From Polyporus tsugae (lineage: Eukaryota > Basidiomycota > Agaricomycetes > Polyporales > Polyporaceae), in assembly GCA_024305745.1 (NCBI GenBank), contig JAHRBS010000013.1, positions 2,604,001-2,668,000 of the forward strand: a stretch of DNA of 64,000 nt, given 5' to 3'. The position numbers and the translations under genes were made by a program. Shown here one piece after another: positions 54,362 to 64,000 of this stretch; the first letter of the stretch is position 1; the number at the start of each line of letters is the position of its first letter. Under the pieces are notes generated by a model that saw only the letters and a list, made by a program, of their open reading frames with translations, was not told the origin of the DNA and did no database searches.

Positions 54362-56411
54362 ATGAAGTCGCAACTCGAGTCGTTCTTCTCGCTCTCCGTT
54401 CTAGGAATCCTCGTTCTCCTGATCGTGACCTATGCGTTATCCCGCGAGAGATGGCGGAAGCGCAGTCGCGGCCTCCCATTGCCTCCCGGTCCCAAAGGTC
54501 TTCCGTTCATCGGGAACGTGGCTGATTTACAAAAGCCGGAGGTGTGGAAGGCTCATCGGGAGCTCCGCAACACGTATGGTAACCTTGGATCAGCGTATCC
54601 TTGTTCAATCTCGTCTGCTGATCCTGCCATGTAGGGGACGTCGTGTATCTTACGGCACTAGGACAGCCCATCGTGATTCTCGGCAGCCCTCGGGCGATTT
54701 TTGAGCTTTTGGACAAACGCTCGGCCCTCACCTCGGACAGGATCCAATCACCAATGGTACCGCTGTAGGTCCAGCTGGTAAGTGTCCCCGAGTGCACACA
54801 CTGACATCCTTCGCAGCATTGGACAGGGCGGCAACTTCTCGCTGATGCCTTATGGCAATTGGTGGAGACGGCATAGGCGGGCGTTCTGGCAGCATTTCCT
54901 TCCTGCCTCCATCGAAAGGCACGTCTCGGTACAGAAGAAGTACGCACAGGCTTTCATGCGCAAGCTGTTGGAAGATCCGACCCGGTTATGCGATCACATA
55001 CGCTAGTGAGTTCTAGTTTTTCAACCCTATCAGCCTTTTCTTAACGAGGTTTGCTAGCACATTCGCTGCCACGGTCGTCAAGATTACCTACGGCCTTGAC
55101 GTTGCGGATACCAACGACCGATACATCAGCCTGATCGAGAAGGTTCTGTCGGTCGTTGTAGCATTCACGCCCGGCAGGTACTTGGTCGAAACGTTTCCCA
55201 TACTTCAATACGTACCGGAGTGGGTCCCCGGTGCAGGTTTCCAGAAGGACTTCAGAGAATGGCGTACCGCAGCCAAGGAGGTCACGACTTCGCTGTACCG
55301 TGAGGCCACTGAACGCGTGAGTACCCTTAGTTGGCCCCGTTCCGCGATGGATGAAAATAATTTGGCTCCAGGGCGACGAAGATGCCATTAATTCCGTTGT
55401 CGCCGAGCTCGCTAGACGGGTTGATCAAGAAGGTGAAGGAGCCACCTCTTCGGACAAGTTGGATGTAGTCAGAAACGTCGGCTTCACTGCGTTTGAAGGT
55501 GCGTTCAGCCAGGCAAGGTTGAGTCTTGGTACTGAAAACGCTTCCCATTCTCCAGGCGGAGCCGACACAGTAAGTGCCTTTGCATTCATTGGATTCATCC
55601 TCATGGTTCTAATCCTCACGTTGCAGACGGTCTCTACCCTACAATCGTTCTTTCTCGCCATGTCGCTCCACCCAGAGGCCCAGCGGAAGGCTCAGGCGGA
55701 AGTTGACGCAGTCATTGGTTCAGACCGCCTTCCGGACTACAGCGACAGGGCCGCACTTCCTTATGTTAACGCCGTCGGGAAGGAAGCCCTGCGATGGCAG
55801 CCTGTGTTGCCTTTCAGTCTACCGCATATGACAGTTGAGGATATGGAGTACTCGGGATACTTCATTCCTAAAGGCACTCTCCTGATGCCCAACAGCTGGT
55901 ACGTCCATGTGCTATGATTTGGCTGATACTTGGCTAACGTCAAGTTTGCAGGGCGTGCTTACACGACCCCGCGGCCTATCCGGAGCCTGAGCGTTTCCTC
56001 CCGGATCGCTTCATGCGGGACGGAAAGCTTGATCCGCGCGTTCGTGATCCTACGCGCTTCTCGTTTGGATACGGAAGAAGGTAACCCTTGAAGTAGCTTC
56101 GGTATGACACGCCTGCTAAAGTTCGTCCCGTAGGATATGCCCGGGAAGGCATTTCGCAGACGCCACATTGTTCACAAACATCGCAATGATCCTCCACGCC
56201 TTCGACATCACTCCGCCGCTCGACGAGGGCGGTAAACCCATCGCCATTGAACCCAGAATGACTGACGCTATGCTTTGGTGAGTATCTCTCTCGCGTTACG
56301 CACAATGACACCACTCAGGATATGAATTACAGTTTCCCGCTGGATTGCCGCTGCACCATTACGCCCCGGTCGAGCAAGGCTAAGGAGCTTATTCTTGCTG
56401 ACGATCCATAA
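54362..56411 (+). CDS. Cytochrome P450 A (first of three tandem paralogs)
   Basis: Ten exons: 54362-54578, 54635-54764, 54817-55005, 55058-55316, 55372-55498, 55556-55569, 55627-55898, 55952-56080, 56134-56277, 56333-56411; 519 residues. An N-terminal membrane anchor (SVLGILVLLIVTYAL) is followed by the Pro-rich hinge LPLPPGPKGLP, the I-helix GGADT, ExxR as EALR and heme loop FGYGRRICPGR with the axial Cys. This is a class II microsomal monooxygenase using NADPH-P450 reductase; substrate unknown. It belongs to a basidiomycete group often annotated as O-methylsterigmatocystin oxidoreductase-like. Exon 6 is only 14 nt and encodes the I-helix core. Confidence 0.92.
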
Positions 56412-56804
56412 GGAAGACCAATTCGGAGCACATCTATGTCATGGTCATTGTTCCAATTTCCAAAGAAGCGAAAACACCCGATTTCTCCCGCATTCCAAAC
56501 GCGCTTCAGGTCGGACTGAATGCACGAGCGATTATTCGAAGCACTCAGTCCGTGGATCCGTGATCGGCGATATGGCGACTTCTAGGTAGCGGTACGGCCT
56601 GAGATACGTTTGACTGACATGGGAGCCGTTCCTCCCGGGCGAGTGCTCTGCCACGCTTTTCCGCTTCGCGCGTGTCAGTGGTACAATCTACGCATATTTA
56701 ATGACTACATGCGCGGCTCGTCGAGAGAATAAAAGTGGTGGTTGGCATCTCCGTAACCAGTCCGGTACAATCCTCAACCTGTGGACGACGCTACTGATAC
56801 ATTC
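56412..56804 (+). promoter_or_regulatory. Spacer between P450-A and P450-B
   Basis: 393 nt; AT-rich word CATATTTAATG (about 56692-56702) may be the TATA region of P450-B. No other gene. Confidence 0.35.
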
Positions 56805-58884
56805 ATGCCTTTCCCACTTATCGGGCTTCTGGCCTTGTCAGCCTTCTTCTATGTCTTGTCTTTGGCGAAGTGGAGGGCCCGCAGTCGTGGACGATCCCTA
56901 CCTCCAGGACCACCATCATTTGCTTTGGTCGGGAATATTTCCCATATGCGCAAGCCTCAGATGTGGAAGGCACATCGTGATCTATGCGCGACGTACGGTA
57001 AGTCGTGTTCCTATCCAAGTTCTTATTAGCTAGCTCTCATTAGAACCCTTGCCAGACTCAGATATTGTGCACCTTAGTGTGCTGGGTCAGCACATCTGCA
57101 TTCTCGGAACCCCGAAATCCATCTATGGGCTCCTCGATAAACAATCTTCTATCACGTCCGGCAGAGACCCCTCGCCCCTCATACGTCTGTGAGCGTGTCC
57201 AGATTGCTATTCATACGGTCATACCAACTGGGGTCACATTATTAATGTAGAGGCGGGCAAGACTTCCAGATGTCGCTCATGCCCTACGGACAACGGTGGC
57301 GGCGACACAGACGCGCCCTCTGGCAACATTTCTATCCTGCGGCGATTGAAAAGTATCATGCTACGCAGAAGCAATCTGGTCATATGTTTTTGCGCAAGCT
57401 CCTCGCGGATCCGACTAACCTCGACGATCATATCCGTTAGTGAGTACCGTTATCTCATGTTTTGTGAGGGACACAGCGTGCTCACAACAGTTCTCAAGTA
57501 CGGTCTCAGCGACGATCGTGAAGGTCATGTACGGAGCGGACATAGCGGATAAAAACGACCAGTACATCGTGCTCATTGAGAAGGTTCTCGCAAGCATCGT
57601 TGCATTCACCCCAGGTCGTTATCTGCTTCAGTTTCTTCCTATACTCGAGCACGTACCGGAGTGGGTCCCTGGCGCCGGGTTCCAGAAAGAGCTGTCTGAG
57701 TGGCGAGCGACAAACAACGACGCCAAAGAGACTTTTTTCGCTAAGAGCGTAGAATTATCGGTGAGCATAAGCGGCCCTTCCGGTACGACGAGAACTAACG
57801 TCAGTACCTATACCTAGGACCGTGCTGACTCTCCTCAATCGATTGTCGCTCAACTGGTGGAGAAGGCGAAGGAGAAAGACGTGTCCTCCGTTCCGGAGGA
57901 GCTCGAGATTGCAAAGAACGTTGCCCTTAGCGCCTTCGAAGGTGTGTCCGCGGTCCATGCGCATGATCTGGTCAGTCTAACCGTGTCTGCTTTTAGCTGG
58001 ATCCGACACTGTGAGTCGGTGTCGGAAAACCTTCATGCCTCTGTTGCGCTGACACACTGATGCGCCGTTAGATGTTCTCCACGTTACAGGCGTTCTTGCT
58101 CGCGATGTCCCTGTATCCAGACATACAGAAGAAAGCGCAAGCACAGCTCGATGCTGTCGTGGGCCCCCATCGGCTTCCCGGCCATGAGGATAGGGAGGCG
58201 CTACCGTATATATCCGCTATTGTCAAGGAGGTCTTGCGATGGCACGTCGTCCTACCGTTCAGCCTTCCTCACGTCACCATAGAGGATACGGAGTATGGTG
58301 GGTACTTCATTCCGAAAGGCACCATGCTCCTGGCAAATAGCTGGTGCGTCAATTGGATTTCTGAGATGCGAAGTTGATGATAAGAAGTATACCATAGGGC
58401 GTGCTTGCATGACCCCGAAACCTACCCAGAACCAGAGCGCTTCGATCCCGAGCGATATCTCCACGATGGAGAACTGAGTCCACACGTTCCAGACCCTGCC
58501 CGCTTCGTATTTGGCCATGGAAGAAGGTCAGTATGGTGCCTATCAAGGATACACATCGAGTCGAGCCTTGACTCTTACTCACGCTGTACATTCCTATCTA
58601 CACAGAACATGTCCTGGACGCCACTTCGCAGACTCCTCCTTGTTCATCAACGCCGCACTGATCCTGCACACCTTCAACATCACTCCGCCGTTTGATAAGC
58701 ATGGAAAACCCATCGTCGTCGAATATAAGATGACCGACACCCTGGCATCGTCAGTGCACTCAGCCGGCGTTGCTCCTTACTCTGACCGATTGGGCGGAAT
58801 TACAGGTATCCTGAAGACTTCCGTTGCACCATCAAACCTCGGTCGGACGAAGCGAGACAGCTCATACTCGCTGCTGAAGACTGA
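56805..58884 (+). CDS. Cytochrome P450 B
   Basis: Ten exons: 56805-56997, 57056-57188, 57251-57439, 57499-57760, 57818-57941, 57997-58010, 58072-58343, 58398-58526, 58606-58749, 58806-58884; 512 residues. Exon sizes and phases almost duplicate those of P450-A (exons 3, 6, 7, 8, 9 and 10 have equal length). Anchor FPLIGLLALSAFFYVLSL; hinge SLPPGPP; I-helix AGSDT; ExxR as EVLR; heme loop FGHGRRTCPGR. This is the closest paralog of A (for example VPEWVPGAGFQK is shared). Substrate unknown; divergence after duplication suggests related but not identical oxidation steps. The acceptor of exon 4 (CTCAAG) was chosen to match A. Confidence 0.9.
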
Positions 58885-59743
58885 TCGGGAAGAATCTATC
58901 GGGCGTACTACTACTCGTATCGTGACCGCCGCGGCTGCCATTGGGCCGGCCTTAACGGTATAGCTCTCTACAGTACTGTGTCGGACCTCTGGTCTAATCG
59001 TGTATGTACTCCGTCAAAGTGCTGAGTAGACCTCACGCCCCGCTCTCATCTCTCAAACCTCGCGTTTCGCGTGCATAGAAAGTCAGTCACCAGGTACTTG
59101 AAGCAAGCGCTTCAGATTCGTTGATGGCACGCAGAGCCAGCTTACGTAAACCTTGTTAGCGGTAGTACTACAAGCTCTGATTCTGACTGGATTCTGACCT
59201 CAGGAAAGCCTCTCATGGCCCAGGTTTGGCCGCTTCAACCGTAACTCTTGAGTCTGGCTGTCCTCAACCACTGTTCTCAAGTTGTTACGACGAAGGAGAG
59301 ATACTGTCCAGACTTCCAGTTCTCACCCCTTTCAGCCTCCAAGTTAGCACAAGACAAGGCCGCAAGCACCACTTCGTTCGGTGAGTGCCACTGTCGACGT
59401 GCTCGCTAGTTTGATCACTTTCGTGCAGTGAATTATATAGCTCATCAGAAAGGAGCCTTTGTACAATCGTGGTCCGCACGCTCCACAGCCCCTGTGTGAT
59501 CGAGAACGTGTAAAAAGGATGCAGCACCGATGAAAGCAAGACGGGTCCTAACACCCTCATCCGCTGTTCCTCCACGTCGCCCCACAAGCACTGGCAATTC
59601 TTCACGCGGCCAGTGTCGAAGCTCGATTTCCCGGCATCCGAGCACGGGGGGCTGGTATGTGAGTACGCCGAATTCTCAGTGGCAAACGCAAAAGTGATAA
59701 GGGACCCCACCTGCCTCAATAGTCAACCCAAGATTTAGACATC
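58885..59743 (+). promoter_or_regulatory. Spacer between P450-B and P450-C
   Basis: 859 nt without a supported gene. A TATA-like ATTATATAG at 59432-59440 is about 300 nt upstream of P450-C; the minus-strand frame at 59285-59719 is not supported. Confidence 0.35.
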
Positions 59744-61921
59744 ATGATGGATCCTACTTCATTCGCCCCTACTGGTATCTTGCCTGTCGTTGCGGGACTA
59801 TTTGGTCTGCTCGCGGTCGTGGCGTATGCGCGGAGCATTGTAGCATGGCGGAAGAGGTCGAAGAACCTTCCGCTGCCCCCGGGGCCGAAGCCGCTTCCGT
59901 TCGTCGGAAATTTGCTCGATATGCCCCAGCTGCGGCCGTGGGTCAAGTTCAGGGAGCACTCTCTGCAGTACGGTGAGCACACCTTGGTTTTCCGCTGTGA
60001 ATATGGCCGTGCTGACCCCTCCGTTGCTGTCAGGCGGCATTGTGTCCTACCAGGCCCTAGGTCAACCGATCATCGTCCTGAACACCACTCAGGCAGCATT
60101 CGACCTGCTTGATAAACGCTCGGCCAACTACTCCGACAGGCCGCCCACGCCCATTATTGACCTGTATGTTCTGCGATGTTCTCTCTAAGACCAATGCGAA
60201 TGTTCATCATGTTTCGCTAGCATCGGCTGGAACTGGAACCTCGCGATGCAGAGATATGGCCCGACGTGGAGGTGGCACCGCCGTCTCTTCTGGCAACACT
60301 TCCACCCAGGTGTGCTCTTCGCCTACGACGACGCCCAGAACCGCGAGTCTATCCAGTTCCTGCAGAGAATCCTGGACAACCCCTCACGCCTCGAGCAACA
60401 CGCCCACCAGTGAGCAGCCGCATCACTCCCGCTGTCCTTCAACCGAAATGATGACCGACTCCGCTTAACGCAGCACTTTCGCAGGAGTGATCCTGCGCGC
60501 GGTCTACGGGATCGACATCTCTGAAGTGGACACGAACAAGGCGACCGAGGAGGTTGTCGACACTGTCGAGACCGTCATGGACGCGTTCCGGACTGCGTCT
60601 GTCCCCGGCACCTTCCTCGTCGAGTTCGTGCCCGTCCTGCGCTACGTGCCGGCGTGGTTCCCCGGTGCCGGCTTCCAGACGAGGCTCGCGAACTGGCGTG
60701 CGGCTTCGGAGAGGATGGTCACGCTGCCATACGAGAAGGCGAAAGCCGCCGCCGCCATGGTGAGCCCCGACAAGGAAACATACGAAGCTACTTCAGCCGT
60801 TTGCTGACGTTGATGGTCGACAGAATACGGGGGGGATATCGTCCACTCTCGTTGGCGCGGCACTTTTCGGTGAGGTGGCAGCGGATGACATCCCCGCCGA
60901 AGAGCGCGAGTTTGTCATCAAGAACGTAGCCTGCACATCATACGCCGGTGGAGTGGATACGGTGGGTCCAAGTCCCCTACCCGTGCCGACCTCTCTTTCC
61001 CTGACTAAAGATTTACCTACGGTGCCATAGTCGCTCGCAACGTTGCTATCGTTCTTCCTCGCGATGAATCTCTATCCCGAGGCGCAAAAGGGAGCGCAAG
61101 CAGAGCTCGACGCCGTCGTCGGCCCGAACCGCCTGCCTGACCATGCGGACCGCGCAGAACTGCCCTACATCAACGCCCTCATCAAGGAGAGCCATCGGTG
61201 GCAAACTGCTGCGCCCATGGTTCTGCCGCACGCATCCGTCAAAGACGAAGAGTACAATGGCTACTTCATCCCAGCTGGTGCGACCATCCTCCCCAACATA
61301 TGGTGCGTCCGTCGCATCGGGCGAGTTTGTTTAACCGCATGTATTCACTCATATCGTCATCTGTCGTTGTAGGGCGATGCTACACGACCCGGAAGAGTAC
61401 CCCAAACCAGACGCCTTCCTCCCCGAGCGGTTCTTAAACGCGGACGGATCGATGAACGAGAAGGTCAGAGACCCCACGACGGTCTCGTTCGGCTTCGGGC
61501 GCAGGTGCGTGTCCCATGCCTTTCCACGAATCCCACGAGCGGCAAAAAGCGAAAACTGACCCTCCTCCGATGAGACTGTGCCCGGGACGGTACTTCGCCG
61601 AGCAGGCCCTCTTCCTGAACATATCGCGTGTGCTTTACGCGTTCGACATCAGCCCGCCGCTCGACGAGCTCGGACGACGCATCGTCATCGAGCCGCAGAT
61701 GAAGAACGGCGCGCTCTCGTGCGTTTTTCCATTCCCTTTCGTCCTCACATTTTGCTCACGACGGCGCCTTCGCCTTCGCCCTCGCCCTCGCCCTCTACAT
61801 CGTCACCGTCAACGTCAACAGCGGCCCCGTGGACTGTCGTTGCACTATCAAGCCGCGGTCGGCGCGCTCGGAAGCGCTGATTCGGGAGGCCACCGCGGAG
61901 CTGTCCGCCGCGCGACGCTAG
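59744..61921 (+). CDS. Cytochrome P450 C
   Basis: Nine exons: 59744-59972, 60034-60163, 60221-60409, 60474-60759, 60824-60961, 61031-61302, 61373-61504, 61575-61718, 61822-61921; 539 residues. Anchor GILPVVAGLFGLLAVVAYA, hinge LPLPPGPKPLP, I-helix AGGVDT, ExxR as ESHR, heme loop FGFGRRLCPGR. Exons 2, 3, 6 and 8 equal those of A in length. Exon 5 (138 nt) equals the 124-nt exon 5 plus the 14-nt exon 6 of B, so one intron is absent. It is the most diverged member. A second ATG follows at 59747. The last exon, after a 103-nt intron, ends TAELSAARR. Confidence 0.9.
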
Positions 61922-62738
61922 CCACAAGCATGGGAAAAAAAAACCCATCAAGGTTCGCTCTCTCTCTGGAAAACCGTTGTTTTGCGCAGGCCCCTTGTAC
62001 GTGTAGGATATGGCCGAAAAAATAAGGCTCCGGATGGTTCCTGAGTCGCAGTGTTAATGTATGATAGGAGGATGGATGGGAGGACACTACTTACCTATGT
62101 AACCGCCGGCTGTGTACGATACGATATGGAGGACAAGGATGGAACACATTACTTCAAGGTAGTAACTGCTGGATGTATTTACGTAGGACACGTCGGCGAC
62201 GCAATTGAATACTGGCTTTTTGTCCAACCGCTGCCGGCTCCCATGCCACCCATGCAAGTGGCGCGCCGATCCAGCAGAATGCCTGACAGTACTTCGATCC
62301 GAGAGGGCATGAATGATCTTCGTAATGAATCGAAACCGATTAAGTATTTACAGCTGTGTACGATAGAGTGTACGATGGATCAGAGTTCATGAGCGTCTAC
62401 ATGCGTTCTAAACCGAAATCATCGAAGAGTGGCGGGGGAGGCGATTCAGGATGCCTGCCAACGCGCTGCGGATGAATGAAAACAACAGTCTAATACCTGA
62501 TTGTAATAAAATACGAATGTATGCGTGGCAAAACGTGAGGAAACGTGAGGAACCCGTTCGGGGCGCATGTACGAACGAAGAGAGCATTAACGGGGGTGAA
62601 CGTGAATAAGCGTGAAAGGCGTTGTGAGGATATCGTAAAGTTCGCCCCTGGGCCGTCCTGAGCGCATGCCGCGCACGCATATACAGTATGCGTGACGAGA
62701 AGGCAGAAGGATCGCGTGGGACCGGTCCCGAACCGAAG
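61922..62738. other. Intergenic, nothing supported
   Basis: 3' flanks of the convergent P450-C and zinc-protein genes. Short frames only. Confidence 0.45.
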
Positions 62739-63656
62739 TCATGTCGCATGAATGGCCAGGGACCCAAAGCCGCCGAACGAGTTCGACCTGGGCCGCGTTG
62801 CGCGGCGATCAAAGCCCGAACGGAGCCTCGCTGGGGTGTCCACTGTGTCTGGTGGCGGCGTTGGTTGTGCGTCCTCAAGGGGCGTGGGCGTGTGCGCCAT
62901 CGATATCAGCGGGTCGGGGATAGTGCTGGGGCGTGCTGTCGACGAGACGGGGCGATTCGGCTTGCGGACTAGGAAGGGCGTTCTGGGCGTGGGGTTTGGC
63001 ACCGACATGGATGAGGCGAGACGCGGACGCGGCGGGAGGGCGAGAGAGACGGAGGACCGGTTCTGCAGGACGAGGCGAGAGTAGGCAGTGTGCTCGTGTG
63101 GATCAGGATGGTAGAAGGGATCCGGAACGACCATCCCGTTCTGGGAAGGGGTTTGAGAGACCCTGCGCAACATGCGCCAAGGGCTGCTTCTAGCCGGTGA
63201 GGGCGGTAGCGGCGGGGGTGTGGAGCATAGGGTACGAGGAGCACTGTCGCAGGCGGTGGATGTAGAACGCTTGCGCAGTACTCGTCTGGGAGAACCGGAA
63301 CTATCCCTGTTGGATGACGGTCGGCGGGAGAACTCGGTTCGCCAGGGAGGGGCTGTAGTGGGGCGTGCAGTGACAAGCTTCTCTGAGGAGGAGAACCTCG
63401 AGGACGGGGCTAGAGAAGCTCGCTTTGCGTCTGGGGAGCCGGCGTGGGTGTACTGGAGTAGACCGAGGGCGCGTTGCTTTGCTGAATGTGCCTTGTTCAT
63501 TGCCAGCCAGGATTCCATCCGTGCGCAGTTAATGGAGCAGTAGAGCTGTTCGTGGTCTGAGGGCTTGAAGGATTTCTTGCACTGGTGGCAAGACAGACGC
63601 GAGGTCTTTGTCTGGGATTTGGGCGGAACGGCGAAGAGGTTCTTGATGGTCTTCAT
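62739..63656 (-). CDS. Unknown protein with N-terminal four-cysteine zinc-binding motif
   Basis: Single exon, 305 residues from ATG at 63654-63656. Near residues 25-45, LSCHQCKKSF...LYCSINCARMESWLAMN shows a C-x2-C...C-x3-C arrangement that fits a small zinc ribbon. The remaining 250 residues are rich in Ser, Pro, Arg and Thr, with basic clusters (PRRVLRKRS) and a Pro-rich C-terminal part; probably disordered and possibly phosphorylated. The frame is open upstream to 63857, but a TATA-like box at about 63738-63748 falls inside that extension, so the downstream ATG is preferred. No family is recognised; nuclear or cytosolic location likely. Confidence 0.7.
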   Translation of the reverse strand: MKTIKNLFAVPPKSQTKTSRLSCHQCKKSFKPSDHEQLYCSINCARMESWLAMNKAHSAKQRALGLLQYTHAGSPDAKRASLAPSSRFSSSEKLVTARPTTAPPWRTEFSRRPSSNRDSSGSPRRVLRKRSTSTACDSAPRTLCSTPPPLPPSPARSSPWRMLRRVSQTPSQNGMVVPDPFYHPDPHEHTAYSRLVLQNRSSVSLALPPRPRLASSMSVPNPTPRTPFLVRKPNRPVSSTARPSTIPDPLISMAHTPTPLEDAQPTPPPDTVDTPARLRSGFDRRATRPRSNSFGGFGSLAIHAT

Positions 63657-63737
63657 GGCGGCAGCAGTGGCAGAGCGCTGAAAGGCTTTGAGTGGAGAGG
63701 GACCAAGCCCGTGGGTTGTACCCTGAAAGACCAAGGG

Positions 63738-63748
63738 TTTTATATATC
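63738..63748 (-). promoter_or_regulatory. TATA-like element for the zinc-binding protein gene
   Basis: AGATATATAAA on the minus strand, about 85 nt upstream of the chosen ATG. Confidence 0.4.
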
Positions 63749-64000
63749 TACTTCCGAAGGCCGCCACAGGGTGGACAAAGCAGCGCTTGGGACTCACTTG
63801 GGCAACGAGCGTCACCTGGGACTGCTGTGCATTAGGGAACAAATGGGGGAGCTCCATGATTGTGAGGGGACCAGCTCGTGGGCCACTGTGGGCGAGGAGG
63901 AGGAAGGGGGAAGGGGCAAAGATTGGTGCGGTGAGCGGGAGGTAGCCAGCAGCCGCCGTTGCAGTGGTCCGGGTTCCGATGGTCGAAAAACACGATGCAC
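63749..64000. other. Right edge, nothing supported
   Basis: Upstream sequence of the zinc-protein gene; a 62-codon minus-strand frame runs off the edge and cannot be judged. Confidence 0.3.

Noticed and set aside
1..64000. CRISPR arrays, bacterial operons, ribosome binding sites
   Set aside because: Sequence is eukaryotic; repeats seen are LTRs, LINE tails, junction motifs, poly(A/T) and one (CT)n run.

Overview
The window looks like nuclear DNA of a basidiomycete, probably a wood-decay agaricomycete of the polypore type. The genes are GC-rich and broken by many 48-120 nt GT-AG introns. There is a U2 snRNA and a eukaryotic tRNA-Gly, tandem microsomal P450 genes, a secreted pepsin-type protease, Ty3/gypsy elements and LINEs with RNase H. 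No prokaryotic signatures were seen. Exon limits below were set by hand from splice signals and reading-frame continuity; each listed multi-exon CDS sums to a whole number of codons.

Left part (1-15,079): a head-to-tail array of retroelements on the minus strand. Two near-identical ORF-bearing elements (A and A') flank a LINE (LINE-B). LINE-B is split by a complete Ty3/gypsy chromovirus (gypsy-1, 5-bp duplication GGGAC) that itself carries a 1.2-kb internal inversion. The same 13-bp motif, CATTYTACCRGGT, lies at all four array junctions. A, A', LINE-B and a second LINE at 50.9-53.9 kb (LINE-C) share a 3' tail with a small stem-loop, so A and A' look like non-autonomous partners of the LINE. 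The array may sit in an intron of a host gene.

Middle (15.1-39.6 kb): host genes, namely a proline-rich unknown protein, a Ras-association plus PH-domain protein, a 2-oxoglutarate/Fe(II) oxygenase, a SAM methyltransferase, the mitochondrial porin VDAC, a Cdc25/rhodanese-type phosphatase, a COX20-like assembly factor, U2 snRNA, tRNA-Gly, a small unknown protein, a LYR-motif protein and an A1 aspartic protease. VDAC, COX20 and the LYR protein are probably all mitochondrial but do not form one evident pathway. About 3.3 kb (16,957-20,255) holds no gene I can support.

Right part (39.6-64 kb): a second Ty3/gypsy element (gypsy-2, 330-bp LTRs) killed by point mutations, about 2.4 kb with no supported gene, a Pex24-family peroxisomal membrane protein with a DysF domain, LINE-C with a 15-bp target duplication, three tandem cytochrome P450 paralogs (54.4-61.9 kb) and a zinc-binding unknown protein. 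The P450 trio is a local duplication cluster; no secondary-metabolite backbone gene is in the window.
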